A DNA stretch of 64,000 bases from Pseudomonadota bacterium. GTDB lineage: Bacteria; Bdellovibrionota; UBA1018. Below are positions 53,218 to 62,664 of this stretch, piece after piece (position 1 is the first letter of the stretch; every line of letters starts with the position of its first letter). The notes beneath the pieces are model-generated. The model was given only the letters and a program-made list of their open reading frames with translations. It was not told where the DNA came from and did not search any database. The position numbers and the translations under genes are program-made. Location: assembly GCA_027485695.1 (NCBI GenBank), contig JAIXQO010000009.1:137157-201156 (forward strand). Reading direction: 5' to 3'.

Positions 53218-53751
53218 ATGCTGATCTACGAAACGCTGATCCGAGACCACGAGCGCATTAAAAAAGCGATCGATACGCTACTTTTATTGGCTGACGACGC
53301 GACGGACGACCGCATCGAAGCGCTCCATCGAATTCGCGACAGTCTGATTCCTCACGAACGGTCCGAGGAAGCCGTGTTCTACAATTCCTTAAAAGCCGTC
53401 CGGCCCGATCACCCACTTCTCGGCCAGTCTTTTGACGAACATCGAGATATCGAGGCATTGCTTCATAGCCTTCTACAAACCGATCCGTTTGATTCCGATT
53501 GGAGGAGACGCGCGCTCGCCTTGAAACGAGAATTCGCCGCACACCGAGAGCAAGAGGAGACCGAACTTTTCGATCTCGCCAAGTCCTGCCTGACCGAAGA
53601 AGAGGCCCTCTACTTGGGTCGCGCTTTTGAGAAGATGCGACCACGCGTGCTGAAAACAGGGCTCTCATCGACGACCTTTCGAGCCGTCGCGGAGCAAATG
53701 CCACCTCGATTCGCCGACTCCCTTGAGGAGAGAAACGTCCACCGCATCTAA
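53218..53751 (+). CDS. Hemerythrin HHE-domain protein
   Basis: A 177-residue soluble protein. The di-iron ligands of HHE hemerythrins are in place: H11 (IRDHERI), H46-x3-E50 (IPHERSEE), H75 (FDEHRDIE) and H109-x3-E113 (AAHREQEE). Such proteins bind or sense O2 or NO, or store iron. A GAAAGGA Shine-Dalgarno lies 11-17 nt before the ATG. The neighbours are an unknown protein (stop overlaps by 4 bp, other strand) and an FAD/Rieske oxidoreductase; no shared operon is evident. Confidence 0.87.
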   Translation: MLIYETLIRDHERIKKAIDTLLLLADDATDDRIEALHRIRDSLIPHERSEEAVFYNSLKAVRPDHPLLGQSFDEHRDIEALLHSLLQTDPFDSDWRRRALALKREFAAHREQEETELFDLAKSCLTEEEALYLGRAFEKMRPRVLKTGLSSTTFRAVAEQMPPRFADSLEERNVHRI

Positions 53752-54356
53752 CGGAGAACTAGATCTCGACTCACCACAATCACTGGGAATGGAAATCGCC
53801 GACTCAGATCGGGATGATCCGGATGCATTCCCAACATCGTCACGCTCCCGGGCCCGAGATGGACCCGAGCTTGAACGTGCGAGATTGGATGTTTCTTAGC
53901 GAATCGCGCCTCACCGAGGGCATCGCCCAAAAGCAAAAACTGCAGCTCATGATCAAATCCATGTTCGAATTCGGAATAAGTCGACAACAAGCTGTCAGGA
54001 AATACTGCGAAAAAAATCAGATCATCTGAGGTTTTGGAAGTTTGCTCATTGAGGTAAGCATGAAGATCCCGAATCCACTCCCAACTGGAGCGACCTGAGC
54101 CCAACCGTTCGTACAACCCCACTCGGAATGCATGCCGGACGACCGAACGCTGAACCGAGAGCCAAGGGATGACGTGCGTTTTCAGCTGCTCCAGCACCTC
54201 GCTCAAAATCGCCTGGCGATATTCATCCTCGTTCCACTCTGAGGCCAGCTGCAGGTCGGGAGAAAAATACCTTGCCGACGGACCGAAAGAATCCACCTGC
54301 TCATTCTCTGACGTTTTCGAAGCCGACTGAGATGAAAAGAAATGGGAAGCACTCAT
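53748..54356 (-). CDS. Cytoplasmic hypothetical protein (202 aa)
   Basis: The frame opens at 54476 but the ATG at 54356 is better: GGAG lies 8-11 nt upstream and the part before it reads into the neighbour's leader. It has 202 residues with a Ser-rich N-terminus (MSASHFFSSQSASKTSENEQ) and a helical, His-rich C-terminal part (DLHAYLNEQTSK; LGMHPDHPDLSRRFPFPVIVV). I recognise no family. It is divergent from the FAD/Rieske gene and convergent with the hemerythrin gene. Confidence 0.52.
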   Translation of the reverse strand: MSASHFFSSQSASKTSENEQVDSFGPSARYFSPDLQLASEWNEDEYRQAILSEVLEQLKTHVIPWLSVQRSVVRHAFRVGLYERLGSGRSSWEWIRDLHAYLNEQTSKTSDDLIFFAVFPDSLLSTYSEFEHGFDHELQFLLLGDALGEARFAKKHPISHVQARVHLGPGSVTMLGMHPDHPDLSRRFPFPVIVVSRDLVLR

Positions 54357-54521
54357 ACCTGGAACTCCATCGAATTGGCTAGACGCGACCACGGTACCAA
54401 AACACCCCAACTTGGGCGGTCTTCTGCGGCCCACTCGCTCACTACGCAAAACGGATGCCGAGGGTATTTTTTCCACGGTATGACACTTGCTGCCTCATTG
54501 CTTAACTGGAGGGACATCACC

Positions 54522-56090
54522 ATGCACACGCACTCGCTTTGGACGGGATCAGAGCCTCATCTCAATCACCCGCAGCTGATGGAGCCACTCACCACTGACG
54601 TCGCTGTCGTCGGCGGCGGGATCACTGGACTGACCATCGCGCTGCTTTTGCAGAAACAAGGACGTCAGGTTGCGGTGTTTGAAAACCATCTCATCACCAC
54701 GGGAGAAACATTTCAGTCGAGCGGTCATTTAACGGAGATCTTGGATGATCGTTATATGGACCTTATTTCAAAATTCGGACGCTCCAACTCTGAACTCATC
54801 GCGAGATCCCAACGAGTCGCCATCGCAGAAATCGAGAGCCTGATTCGCGAATATTCCATCGAGTGCGATTTCCACCGGGTCCCGGGCTACCTGTTCGCGG
54901 AAACCGAAGACGGAAAATTAAACCAAGAACTTGTGGCACTCCGCTCCATCAACGTTTCCGCAGTCCCTCTCGATCATGCGCCGTTACCGTTCGCGACAAG
55001 CGCGGCGATTCGAGTCGGTTATCAAGCGCAATTTCATCCCGGTAAATATCTTCTGGGCCTCGCACAGGCATTTACGCAGTTAGGAGGGGACCTCTTTGAA
55101 AATACGCGTATCGTAGAGGTTACTGACGGAAATCCCTGTCGACTAAAAACTGAGACGACCACGATTCAAGCGTCGTCGGTCGTGATCGCCGCGCACGTTC
55201 CGGTCACGAACCCTATTAGCATCAATACGAAAATCGCTGCCTACCGAACGTATGCACTTGCGGCGCAACTGCGTGAGCCGCTGTCACCTGGACTCTTCTG
55301 GGATTTGAGCGATCCATATCACTACTTGCGGACCTTCACGGATAGCGACGATCGCCACTACTTAATTGTCGGTGGCGAAGATCACAAGACCGGGACCGAA
55401 TCTCAAACTGAAACTCATTTTCGGCGGCTTGAGAACTACGTGAGATCTCGGTTCAATATCGGAACGATCCCTCACTGCTGGTCTGGACAGATCATTGAGC
55501 CTGTAGATGGGCTCCCGTACATCGGTCGAAATCCACGAGCGCAAAACGTCTTCGTCTCCACGGGATATTCCGGCAACGGGCTTACCTTTGGTACACTCGG
55601 AGCGCTCATCATCTCGGACTTGGTCCAAGGAAGAGAAAACGCTTGGGCGGGGCTCTATCACGCCGACCGCGTACATGCGACGGCCTCATTCGCCTCGTGG
55701 CTAACCGAGAACATCGACCTCCCCACCTATTTCATCGGCGACCGAATCAGCGACGGTGACTACCGCAACCTAGAATCCATCCAAAAAAATCAGGGCGGTT
55801 TGATCAAAGTGGACGGAAAGAAATACGCCATCTACCGGGATCATACGGGAGAACTCCACGCATTCTCCCCGGTTTGCCCGCACTTGGGCTGCCACGTTCA
55901 CTGGAACGGAGCCGAAGCAAGTTGGGACTGTCCCTGCCATGGCTCTCGTTTTAGTAGTGCCGGCAAGGTTTGCAATGGCCCCGCACTCCAGGACCTGAAA
56001 CCCATCCCCATCGAAAGCATCCTGAAACCAACAAAAATACGCAAGAATCAGGCGAAAAAAGAAAATCTCGATCGATATCCGCCGTTTTAG
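54522..56090 (+). CDS. FAD-dependent oxidoreductase with C-terminal Rieske domain
   Basis: About 522 residues, start at ATG 54522 (GGAGGG 9-14 nt upstream) rather than 54342. The N-terminus is a DAO-type FAD fold (DVAVVGGGITGLTIALLLQKQG; later YSGNGLTFGTLGALII). The C-terminus is a Rieske [2Fe-2S] domain: CPH at about 453-455 and CPCH 15 residues on (C-x-H-x15-C-x2-H). This DAO-Rieske pairing occurs in bacterial oxidoreductases of unknown substrate; electrons would pass from FAD to the cluster. No signal peptide, so it is cytoplasmic. Confidence 0.88.
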   Translation: MHTHSLWTGSEPHLNHPQLMEPLTTDVAVVGGGITGLTIALLLQKQGRQVAVFENHLITTGETFQSSGHLTEILDDRYMDLISKFGRSNSELIARSQRVAIAEIESLIREYSIECDFHRVPGYLFAETEDGKLNQELVALRSINVSAVPLDHAPLPFATSAAIRVGYQAQFHPGKYLLGLAQAFTQLGGDLFENTRIVEVTDGNPCRLKTETTTIQASSVVIAAHVPVTNPISINTKIAAYRTYALAAQLREPLSPGLFWDLSDPYHYLRTFTDSDDRHYLIVGGEDHKTGTESQTETHFRRLENYVRSRFNIGTIPHCWSGQIIEPVDGLPYIGRNPRAQNVFVSTGYSGNGLTFGTLGALIISDLVQGRENAWAGLYHADRVHATASFASWLTENIDLPTYFIGDRISDGDYRNLESIQKNQGGLIKVDGKKYAIYRDHTGELHAFSPVCPHLGCHVHWNGAEASWDCPCHGSRFSSAGKVCNGPALQDLKPIPIESILKPTKIRKNQAKKENLDRYPPF

Positions 56091-56099
56091 AGAACCAAG

Positions 56100-56906
56100 C
56101 TAGAGCAGCGTGGTCGTTCCTTCGAAAACCAGTTCCGTGCGACCGCTCAAGAAAATCGGCTCTCGCGGCCCCTGCCATTCCAGTTGCAGCTCTCCACCTG
56201 GAACATCGATCTTGAGCGGACTGGAGGCGCGACCACGAAGAATCGCCACAGCCGCAGATGCGCAAGCGCCAGAACCACAAGAAAGCGTCACACCGGCTCC
56301 GCGTTCCCAGACTCGCATTTTGAAGTGCTGCTCGCTGATTCGCTCCATGAACTCAACATTGGTGCCATGCGGGAAGGTTGGATGGCGTTCGATCCTAGGT
56401 CCGATTTTTTCGAGTGGTACGGAATCTACCGCATCACTGAATAACACCGCATGAGGGTTTCCGATCGATGCGCGTGTAAAACTCCAAACGGTGTCCTCAA
56501 TCTCGAGTTTCTCATCCGCCGTAGAAACCTCAGGCGTCCCCATCTGAACGCGGAATCCATCTCCGGATGCCTCGATCCGCTGACGACCTCTCGCGGTCTC
56601 GACGGAGAATCCGCTTCGCCCACTGCCTGAGCGGTTTCTCAAATGAAGTCCGATGGCGCGCAGTCCGTTTCCACACATTTCGGCCGAACTTCCATCTGCA
56701 TTGATGAACTCAATTGCAGCGTCTAACTCCGCATGGGGAGAGACCACTAGGATTTGGTCCGCTCCGATCCCAAAGTGCCGGTCACACAGTCGCTCAGCGT
56801 TGGAGCGCACCTGCTCGATCGGCACCGGATCTGATATCCGATCCACTAAGATAAAATCATTTCCAGTCGCTTGGTACTTGATGAAGTTCAGGGTGAGTAG
56901 CGCCAT
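56100..56906 (-). CDS. dapF: Diaminopimelate epimerase
   Basis: A 268-residue enzyme that turns LL- into meso-diaminopimelate for lysine and peptidoglycan. It starts LNFIKYQATGNDFILVD and has both catalytic Cys regions: EMCGNGLRAIG and SCGSGACASAAV. Full length (E. coli 274). Its promoter (TTGCCC-N17-TAGACT) lies inside the end of the upstream histidine kinase gene, and TAGACT ends 8 nt before the ATG, so it may be leaderless. It is convergent with the FAD/Rieske gene (9 bp). Confidence 0.96.
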   Translation of the reverse strand: MALLTLNFIKYQATGNDFILVDRISDPVPIEQVRSNAERLCDRHFGIGADQILVVSPHAELDAAIEFINADGSSAEMCGNGLRAIGLHLRNRSGSGRSGFSVETARGRQRIEASGDGFRVQMGTPEVSTADEKLEIEDTVWSFTRASIGNPHAVLFSDAVDSVPLEKIGPRIERHPTFPHGTNVEFMERISEQHFKMRVWERGAGVTLSCGSGACASAAVAILRGRASSPLKIDVPGGELQLEWQGPREPIFLSGRTELVFEGTTTLL

Positions 56907-56914
56907 AGAGTTTC

Positions 56915-56943
56915 AGTCTAACGAATCAATGCTTCTTGGGCAA
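56915..56943 (-). promoter_or_regulatory. Leaderless promoter of dapF
   Basis: On the minus strand: TTGCCC (56943-56938), a 17-nt spacer, TAGACT (56920-56915), then 8 nt to the ATG at 56906. The -35 end of the spacer overlaps the stop region of the kinase gene (stop at 56926). No Shine-Dalgarno. Confidence 0.6.
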
Positions 56944-59115
56944 CCGGAGGACAAAAGTCGTGTGATGCCGACTGACATCCAATTCTAGTGTTCCGTGATG
57001 AGCCTTGGCGAACGCGCTTGCGATACTCAAACCCAGGCCGGTACCTCGCCCCACGTTTTTAGTCGTGAAAAAAGGCTGCAGGATCTTGTCCTGAATTTCA
57101 CGAGGAATGCCGCGTCCACTATCGGATACGATGAATTCGACGAACACCCCGACATCACGCGTCTCCACGCGAACCCAACGTTCCGGCGTTCCTTCGACGG
57201 CGTCGAAGGCGTTACTCATCAGATTGAGCAAAATTTGCAAAAGCTGCGTTGGACGACACTCAATGCGCTCTTCGCCCGCGCGGTCTACAATCTGCAAATC
57301 GATCGCATGGCTCGAAAACCGGGATTGACAGAGCGCAAGCATGTCCTCGATCAACGAACTGACTGTCGCCTGATCAAACGGATCTTGAGTGCCATCGCGC
57401 GCGAAATTTCGTAGTCCGCGGACGATTTGCGCGATCCGATGCGCCGTTGATTCGATCGCATCCAAATGCTTACGAAGGAGCGCAATATCCAGCTCCGGCT
57501 TAGCAAGCAGGCGGCTGATGATCTGCGCTTTGCCAATGATGATCGTCAGAGGGTTATTGATCTCATGGGCAACTCCACCAGCCATCTCACCTAAACTCGA
57601 CATTTTCGAAGTTTGAAGCAAACGCATTTCCTGCTGTCGCTGATCAGTGACGTCCCAATTGACTCCGATGTGTTTGATTACTTGGCCGTTCTCGTCGTAA
57701 AACCCCTTACTCTCGGCTCGCACAATTCTAATTTCACCGTCGTCGCGACGAACCCGAAACTCATCCTTGAAATCAGATTGAGTATCAAAGGCGTTTTGAA
57801 GCGATGCTTGCAGACGTTTCGCATCCTCCGGAACCAGCTGTTTCTCGAACGCTTGATACGCGCCGGTGAAATCTTCTTTTTTAATGCCAAAGATTTCGTA
57901 GTTGAAGTCATCCCAAACCAGGATGTCGTTCTTGATATCCCAATCCCAAATTCCGAGCTTCATCGCCTTGATCACGACCTCAAGCCGCTGGCGGGAAACC
58001 TCGAATTGATCCTGAAGTTCTAAATGCTCTGTGATATCTGTTGAGATCCCGCAAACGGCGAGCACCTCGCCTTGGGCACCAAAAAGCGGAAACTTCGAAG
58101 TAAGATAGGTGTGTTTTTTCCCGGCGACCTCGATTTGGTTTTCGAACTGAAACGATCGTTTCTCGCGAATCACCTGATGATCTTCATCATCGAACTCGCG
58201 CGAAATTTCTTCTGAGAAAAAATCTTTCTGATTTTTTCCGAGCATAGTCTCGGCGGGAATGCCTAGGACTTTTTCATACTCGCGGTTCACGAAGATGTAC
58301 CGTCCATCGATGTCTTTGACGTAGATCACCGACGGCGAGCCGTTGAGTACGGTCTGCAGGAACTCGCGATTATCATGGATCTCGCGCTCGAGCTTCTTGC
58401 GTTCGGTGATGTCACGGATCACGCCCACGAGAATGCGTTCGCCGTCACTTCGAATGGCCGGAGTTTTTTTCGTAAGAATCGTACGATTTTCGCCTCCACT
58501 TGGATCCGCGATCAGTTCCTCATATTCGTTCGCCGTTTGGAGGCGCATGATCTCGTTATCTTTTTGCCAGAATCCATCGGCCATTTCTGGTGAGAACACG
58601 TCGTAGTCGGATTTCCCGAGGTACTCTCCGTGTGAACGCCCCAATAACTCACTGAACGCTCGATTTCCAAAAATCCAGCGATGCCCCTCGTCCTTGACGA
58701 AAATCGGATCCGGTATCGCATCCAAGATCGTTTGAATGAACTCGCGAGAATCGCCGGTATCCGAGAACATTCCACTGACGGCTGGGTTGACGACCGAAAT
58801 GGAGCGCCCGACCAGGAGGAGTTCACCGTCCTCACGAATCAGCTGAAAAGGGACCCGAACCACCCGCTGCGGATCCGCAACAATACGAAATGCGTCTTGA
58901 GCAACGGGCTCGGACTTCACGCGCTCGAGGAGGCGAAAAAAACTCTGGCAATCGTCGGCATGTAAGAGTTCCGAGAGCGACCGTCCCACCCAACTCGCAG
59001 TCTCGAGGCGCAGGAGGGTGTACCAGCTCTGATTGAGTGATTTGAAGTTTCCTTGGGAGTCTAAAACCGCCAGAAGTTCCGGCGCAAGATCCCAGTAACG
59101 CCCAAATGCCGACAT
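56926..59115 (-). CDS. Soluble histidine kinase with four PAS domains
   Basis: A 729-residue protein with no membrane helix. Four PAS/PAC units lie at about 5-125, 130-255, 255-375 and 380-500 (FVKDEGHRWIFGNRAF; YVKDIDGRYIFVNREY; the last with GIWDWDIKNDILVWDD). The HisKA region has AHEINNPLTIII (phospho-His) and the HATPase region LLNLMSNAFDAVEG (N box) and DSGRGIPRE and GRGTGLGLSI (G boxes). No receiver domain or linked response regulator is seen, so its partner is elsewhere. AGGAG lies 8 nt before the ATG. Confidence 0.92.
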   Translation of the reverse strand: MSAFGRYWDLAPELLAVLDSQGNFKSLNQSWYTLLRLETASWVGRSLSELLHADDCQSFFRLLERVKSEPVAQDAFRIVADPQRVVRVPFQLIREDGELLLVGRSISVVNPAVSGMFSDTGDSREFIQTILDAIPDPIFVKDEGHRWIFGNRAFSELLGRSHGEYLGKSDYDVFSPEMADGFWQKDNEIMRLQTANEYEELIADPSGGENRTILTKKTPAIRSDGERILVGVIRDITERKKLEREIHDNREFLQTVLNGSPSVIYVKDIDGRYIFVNREYEKVLGIPAETMLGKNQKDFFSEEISREFDDEDHQVIREKRSFQFENQIEVAGKKHTYLTSKFPLFGAQGEVLAVCGISTDITEHLELQDQFEVSRQRLEVVIKAMKLGIWDWDIKNDILVWDDFNYEIFGIKKEDFTGAYQAFEKQLVPEDAKRLQASLQNAFDTQSDFKDEFRVRRDDGEIRIVRAESKGFYDENGQVIKHIGVNWDVTDQRQQEMRLLQTSKMSSLGEMAGGVAHEINNPLTIIIGKAQIISRLLAKPELDIALLRKHLDAIESTAHRIAQIVRGLRNFARDGTQDPFDQATVSSLIEDMLALCQSRFSSHAIDLQIVDRAGEERIECRPTQLLQILLNLMSNAFDAVEGTPERWVRVETRDVGVFVEFIVSDSGRGIPREIQDKILQPFFTTKNVGRGTGLGLSIASAFAKAHHGTLELDVSRHHTTFVLRLPKKH

Positions 59116-59223
59116 TTCCGTCTCCTGACCGTCGTGCTTAAATTGCGGGAAATTCTATCTAACTTGTTCAATTCAGGGAAATCCAGAGCTATTTCACGGT
59201 TCCCTGCGCCGTCGACGTGCCCA

Positions 59224-60633
59224 CTAGAGGACCTTGCCGGGATTCAACAGGCCCCGCGGGTCCAACGTTTGTTTGAGCTGCTTCATCAGCGCTATCTCTT
59301 CTGCAGTGCGCGTAAACGACAACCACGGCTTCTTGAGCAGTCCAATCCCGTGTTCGGCCGAAATGCTGCCGTGATATTTTTTGACGAGCGGGAAGAGCGC
59401 CTCGTCGATGACCTTCACTCGTGCCAAGAAATCGTCTTTGGCGATGGAATCGGGCTTTTGAATGTTCACATGCAAATTACCGTCGCCAATATGACCGAAA
59501 ATAAAGAGCCCGAAATCCGGGTTCTCTTCGCGCACTCTCGGCTCCCATTCCGCAAGGAATGAACGGAGCATCGAAATCGGAAGCGAGATATCATGCTTGT
59601 GTACTTGCGCCCGAGCCGACAGGCTTTCGGAAATTCCTTCGCGCAGTTTCCACAGATCCGTCGCCTCGCGCGGACTCTGCGCCTGCACGCCATCCACCAC
59701 GATTCCCTCTTCGAAAATTCGAGTGAGCCAAGCTTCGGATTCTTCGGGTCGTGCGCCAGGCTCCGTCTCCAAAAGCACGTACTGCGCCGAACGCGCAGCG
59801 AATGGTGCCGCCAAACCCAAATGCGCGGTCACGGACTCCAAACACGCGTGACTGAGGCATTCAAATGCGCTGACCGTAAAAGGTCCTTGCCGCGCCTGAA
59901 GGAATAGTTCGTAGACGCGGTCCAAGCTCTCGAGGGCGAAAAAATAGACGTCATGTTTTACTGGGACTCTCGTGAGTTTCAAAACTGCCTCGGTGACGAC
60001 ACCCAAAATCCCTTCGCTGCCAATGAACCATTGACGAAGATCGATCCCGGATTGGTTTTTTTCGAGCGCGCCATTGAGTTCGAGGATTCTTCCATCCATC
60101 AAAACCACGGTGAGTCCCAGCACCCACTGCCGAGTGAGACCATAGCGAATCACTTTCACGCCACCCGCGTTAGTGGAAATGTTGCCGCCTACTTGACTGG
60201 AACCTTTGGACGCGAAATCGATCGGCCAAGTCAGGCCAAACGGAAGAGCCGCTTGATGAACGGCCTCGGTCACCGCTCCTGCTTCTACGCGAACGGTCGA
60301 TGATACTGGATCGATCTCACCGATTCGGTTCATTCGACTCAAGCTCAATACCACTTCGCCGCGCGCCGCGACCGCGCCACCTGATAGCCCCGTACGCCCC
60401 CCCGAAGGAACGACGGCGAATCCCTCATCATTGCAAAACCGGAGAATCTGACTGACCTCGCCCGTGGACTTCGGAAATGCGATGAGTGCCGGCGCCGGAA
60501 CATAGACTTTTGTCCAGTCCTTGCCGTAGTGCTCGAGATCGGCGGCATCGGTCGCAACGGAGGTATCCGGCAACCCTTGTTTAAATCGTTCACGGAGAGA
60601 TTCGACGGAAAGGGGATTGAGAGGAGCGCTCAT
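59224..60633 (-). CDS. FAD-linked hydroxyacid oxidase/dehydrogenase (GlcD/DLD family)
   Basis: A 469-residue protein. The N-terminal FAD_binding_4 domain has AVVPSGGRTGLSGGAVA, SSQVGGNISTNAGGVKVIRYG and LRQWFIGSEGILGVVTEAVLKL; the C-terminal FAD-oxidase_C domain has FIFGHIGDGNLHVNI and a final ISAEHGIGLLKK. Family members oxidise D-lactate, glycolate or D-2-hydroxyglutarate. The exact substrate cannot be told. No iron-sulfur partner (GlcF) is adjacent. There is no evident Shine-Dalgarno. Confidence 0.9.
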   Translation of the reverse strand: MSAPLNPLSVESLRERFKQGLPDTSVATDAADLEHYGKDWTKVYVPAPALIAFPKSTGEVSQILRFCNDEGFAVVPSGGRTGLSGGAVAARGEVVLSLSRMNRIGEIDPVSSTVRVEAGAVTEAVHQAALPFGLTWPIDFASKGSSQVGGNISTNAGGVKVIRYGLTRQWVLGLTVVLMDGRILELNGALEKNQSGIDLRQWFIGSEGILGVVTEAVLKLTRVPVKHDVYFFALESLDRVYELFLQARQGPFTVSAFECLSHACLESVTAHLGLAAPFAARSAQYVLLETEPGARPEESEAWLTRIFEEGIVVDGVQAQSPREATDLWKLREGISESLSARAQVHKHDISLPISMLRSFLAEWEPRVREENPDFGLFIFGHIGDGNLHVNIQKPDSIAKDDFLARVKVIDEALFPLVKKYHGSISAEHGIGLLKKPWLSFTRTAEEIALMKQLKQTLDPRGLLNPGKVL

Positions 60634-60721
60634 AAGGTGACTCTGTTTTACTGAGAATGGTCAAAAAAGTCTTTAGATTCCTTCTATTTTTCAGAGGAGT
60701 TTGATATTTCTCTACCCATCC

Positions 60722-61120
60722 ATGAGCACCACTTCGCCTTCGCCCTATGAACGCTACCGACCGCTTCCCTCCCTACTCCTCACTCTTCACAAGAGCTTGA
60801 TGGACCGCGCTTTTCACAAAAAAGAACGGGAACTCAAACGCGAACTCGCGCCGGGCGAAAAACTCCAACTGCTGCTCGGCGGCGCCGACTATCAATGGTT
60901 ACGTCCGCTCAGTCAGTTCATTTCTGAGATCGAAGAAGGCATCCAAGGCAAGAATCGCCTCGAGCCAGCCGCCCTCGAGCAACTGGTTGGTCGCGTCGAA
61001 GCAATGATCACCCGAGGCGAAGTCAAGGAAGCCTCGATCCGCGAACTCGGCATCAGCGATGCCGACTGGGCCACATTCAGTGCACCCCTAAAAACTTTTT
61101 TTGTCGGACTAGGAAACTAA
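60722..61120 (+). CDS. Small cytoplasmic hypothetical protein (132 aa)
   Basis: A 132-residue basic, helical protein: a Pro-rich start (SPSPYERYRPLPSLLL), then HKSLMDRAFHKKERELKREL and a long amphipathic C-terminal half. Not recognised. The ATG at 60722 is preferred to the TTG at 60701, though the GAGGAG at 60694-60699 suits neither well. It is 5 bp upstream of the DinB-like gene and likely in one operon with it and the ATP-grasp gene. Confidence 0.58.
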   Translation: MSTTSPSPYERYRPLPSLLLTLHKSLMDRAFHKKERELKRELAPGEKLQLLLGGADYQWLRPLSQFISEIEEGIQGKNRLEPAALEQLVGRVEAMITRGEVKEASIRELGISDADWATFSAPLKTFFVGLGN

Positions 61121-61125
61121 ATCCC

Positions 61126-61737
61126 ATGTCAACGAACGCTACTCCACCGAATCAGCCGCCAAAACTTGCGCCCCCGGGCGCCGGCATTCCACTCCCAGCG
61201 CGCCTCATGCTTCGTTACGTAGTCCGCCCACTCGTTGTCAAACGAACCCCTTGGGAGGTTTCTCTCGCCCGATTCAATCGAATCCACGAGAAAATCAAAC
61301 AAGAGTGGAGCAGCCTCGATGATGCCGCAATCACGACTCCCGCACTGATTCCGCCTCTGCGAGGACTCGAAGACAGTTCCCGCTATTGGTCGATTTCTCA
61401 AACCGCTCGACACCTGACCATCGTCGGGCAACTCATCGAAAATGCAGTCATCGAGCTCTCCCACGGACGACCGATTGAAAAAATCGTTGGTACAGCCGAT
61501 GTCAAACCCGAGTCCGAACGCAACGCCCGCGAATCCATCGACGAATACGTCCGTTTTGCAGACGGCGTGATCGAGCGGATCGAGCGCTCGGTCGGCGACC
61601 GCGATAGCCCGCTCCTTCTTGAGCATCCTTGGTTCGGAAAACTCCGGGCGCGAGATTGGTTTTGGTTACTGGCCATCCACTCGAACATTCATTTACAGCA
61701 GATCCGAGAAATCAAAAAGGCGCTCACACTCAAATGA
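61126..61737 (+). CDS. DinB-like (DUF1569-type) four-helix metal-binding protein
   Basis: A 203-residue protein. After a Pro-rich start, the DinB-superfamily fold shows WSISQTARHLTIVGQLIENAV (first His) and HPWFGKLRARDWFWLLAIH then SNIHLQQI (two more His), the usual His triad for a metal. DinB-like proteins are thiol-dependent or hydrolytic enzymes with varied roles. The substrate is unknown. It overlaps the ATP-grasp gene by 4 bp (ATGA), so they are co-translated. Confidence 0.75.
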   Translation: MSTNATPPNQPPKLAPPGAGIPLPARLMLRYVVRPLVVKRTPWEVSLARFNRIHEKIKQEWSSLDDAAITTPALIPPLRGLEDSSRYWSISQTARHLTIVGQLIENAVIELSHGRPIEKIVGTADVKPESERNARESIDEYVRFADGVIERIERSVGDRDSPLLLEHPWFGKLRARDWFWLLAIHSNIHLQQIREIKKALTLK

Positions 61738-62615
61738 AAACGATCGTCTTCATCACTTGCGCCCATCATCCGCAAGGGACTACGGACGATCGAGGCCTCG
61801 AGCCCTGGTTGAAGGCGCGAGGCGTGACGATGACTTGGGAGTCTTGGAATTCGCCTCATTTCACCTGGCAAAAAGACCGCTTTTACTGCATTCGCTCCAC
61901 TTGGGACTATTACGAACGAATCAACGAGTTTCGCGCCTGGCTCGATTCCGCGCCCAGCGACGTCACGCTCTTTAATTCGCGCGAGCTCGTAAAATGGAAC
62001 CTCGACAAGGTCTACCTACGTCATCTTGCGCAGGCCGGTATACCCATCGTTCCTACGCAGTTCATTTCAAATGTCGAGGCTGGGGCCCGAGTCGATTTAG
62101 CGGCCAATCAGGAGTGGTGCATGAAACCATCCATCTCGGCGAGCTCGGATCTCACCTATCGATTCTTTGGCTCAGGTTATGCGAACCTGGCTCACGAGCG
62201 CGCGAAAATTCTGAGCCGGTCCCACCTGCTGGTGCAGCCTTTTTTGTCTTCGATCCTGACCGATGGCGAAATTTCGCTCCTCTATTTTCGCTCAAACGGT
62301 GAAACGATTTTTAGTCATGCTTGCTTGAAACGTCCAAGAACCGGCGACTACCGCGTTCAAGGTAGTTTCGGCGGTAGCCTGGATTCCTTTGCGCCGTCTG
62401 AAAAGCTCAAGCAACTCTCCGAGGCTGCTCTCGCTCAAATCCCAGGCGGCGATTTCCTCTACGCGCGAGTGGACTGGGTCGATTACGCGACCGGCGCGCC
62501 TAAACTTGCCGAGATGGAACTCATCGAGCCTGATTTGTATTTTCGATCTTCTCCCGGCAGCCATGAACGTTTCGCCGAGCACTTACTCACGCGTTTGAAT
62601 TCTCATACGCGCTAA
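61734..62615 (+). CDS. ATP-grasp domain protein
   Basis: A 293-residue protein; the ATG at 61734 overlaps the stop of the DinB-like gene, which makes it better than the earlier start at 61629. The fold follows the ATP-grasp pattern: an N-terminal Rossmann-like part (IVFITCAHHPQG), LVKWNLDKVYLRHLAQAGIPIVPT, CMKPSISASS, LLVQPFLSSILTDGEISLLY, and YARVDWVDYATGAPKLAEMELIEPDLYF (metal-binding E/N-like). Relatives include glutathione-synthetase-like ligases such as STM4540-type. The ligation product is unknown. Confidence 0.78.
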   Translation: MKTIVFITCAHHPQGTTDDRGLEPWLKARGVTMTWESWNSPHFTWQKDRFYCIRSTWDYYERINEFRAWLDSAPSDVTLFNSRELVKWNLDKVYLRHLAQAGIPIVPTQFISNVEAGARVDLAANQEWCMKPSISASSDLTYRFFGSGYANLAHERAKILSRSHLLVQPFLSSILTDGEISLLYFRSNGETIFSHACLKRPRTGDYRVQGSFGGSLDSFAPSEKLKQLSEAALAQIPGGDFLYARVDWVDYATGAPKLAEMELIEPDLYFRSSPGSHERFAEHLLTRLNSHTR

Positions 62616-62652
62616 AACACGCTTTCCTCTCGTCCCACGTCCGCTTCTCGCA

Positions 62653-62658
62653 TATGCT
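62653..62658 (+). promoter_or_regulatory. -10 box of a probable leaderless promoter (LplT-like gene)
   Basis: TATGCT ends 6 nt before the ATG at 62665; no Shine-Dalgarno, and the upstream ATG at 62654 meets a stop after four codons. The -35 region has no good match. Confidence 0.45.
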
Positions 62659-62664
62659 TTTCTT

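Noticed and set aside
54342-54521. Earlier start of the FAD/Rieske gene
   Set aside because: The added residues overlap the divergent gene's start; the ATG at 54522 has a GGAGGG ribosome site.
59174-59206. CAGGGAA/TTCCCTG inverted repeat after the GlcD-like gene
   Set aside because: Only 7 bp with a 19-nt loop and no T-run; too weak to call a terminator.
61629-61733. Earlier start of the ATP-grasp gene
   Set aside because: It lies within the DinB-like coding region; the ATGA overlap at 61734 is the normal coupling pattern.
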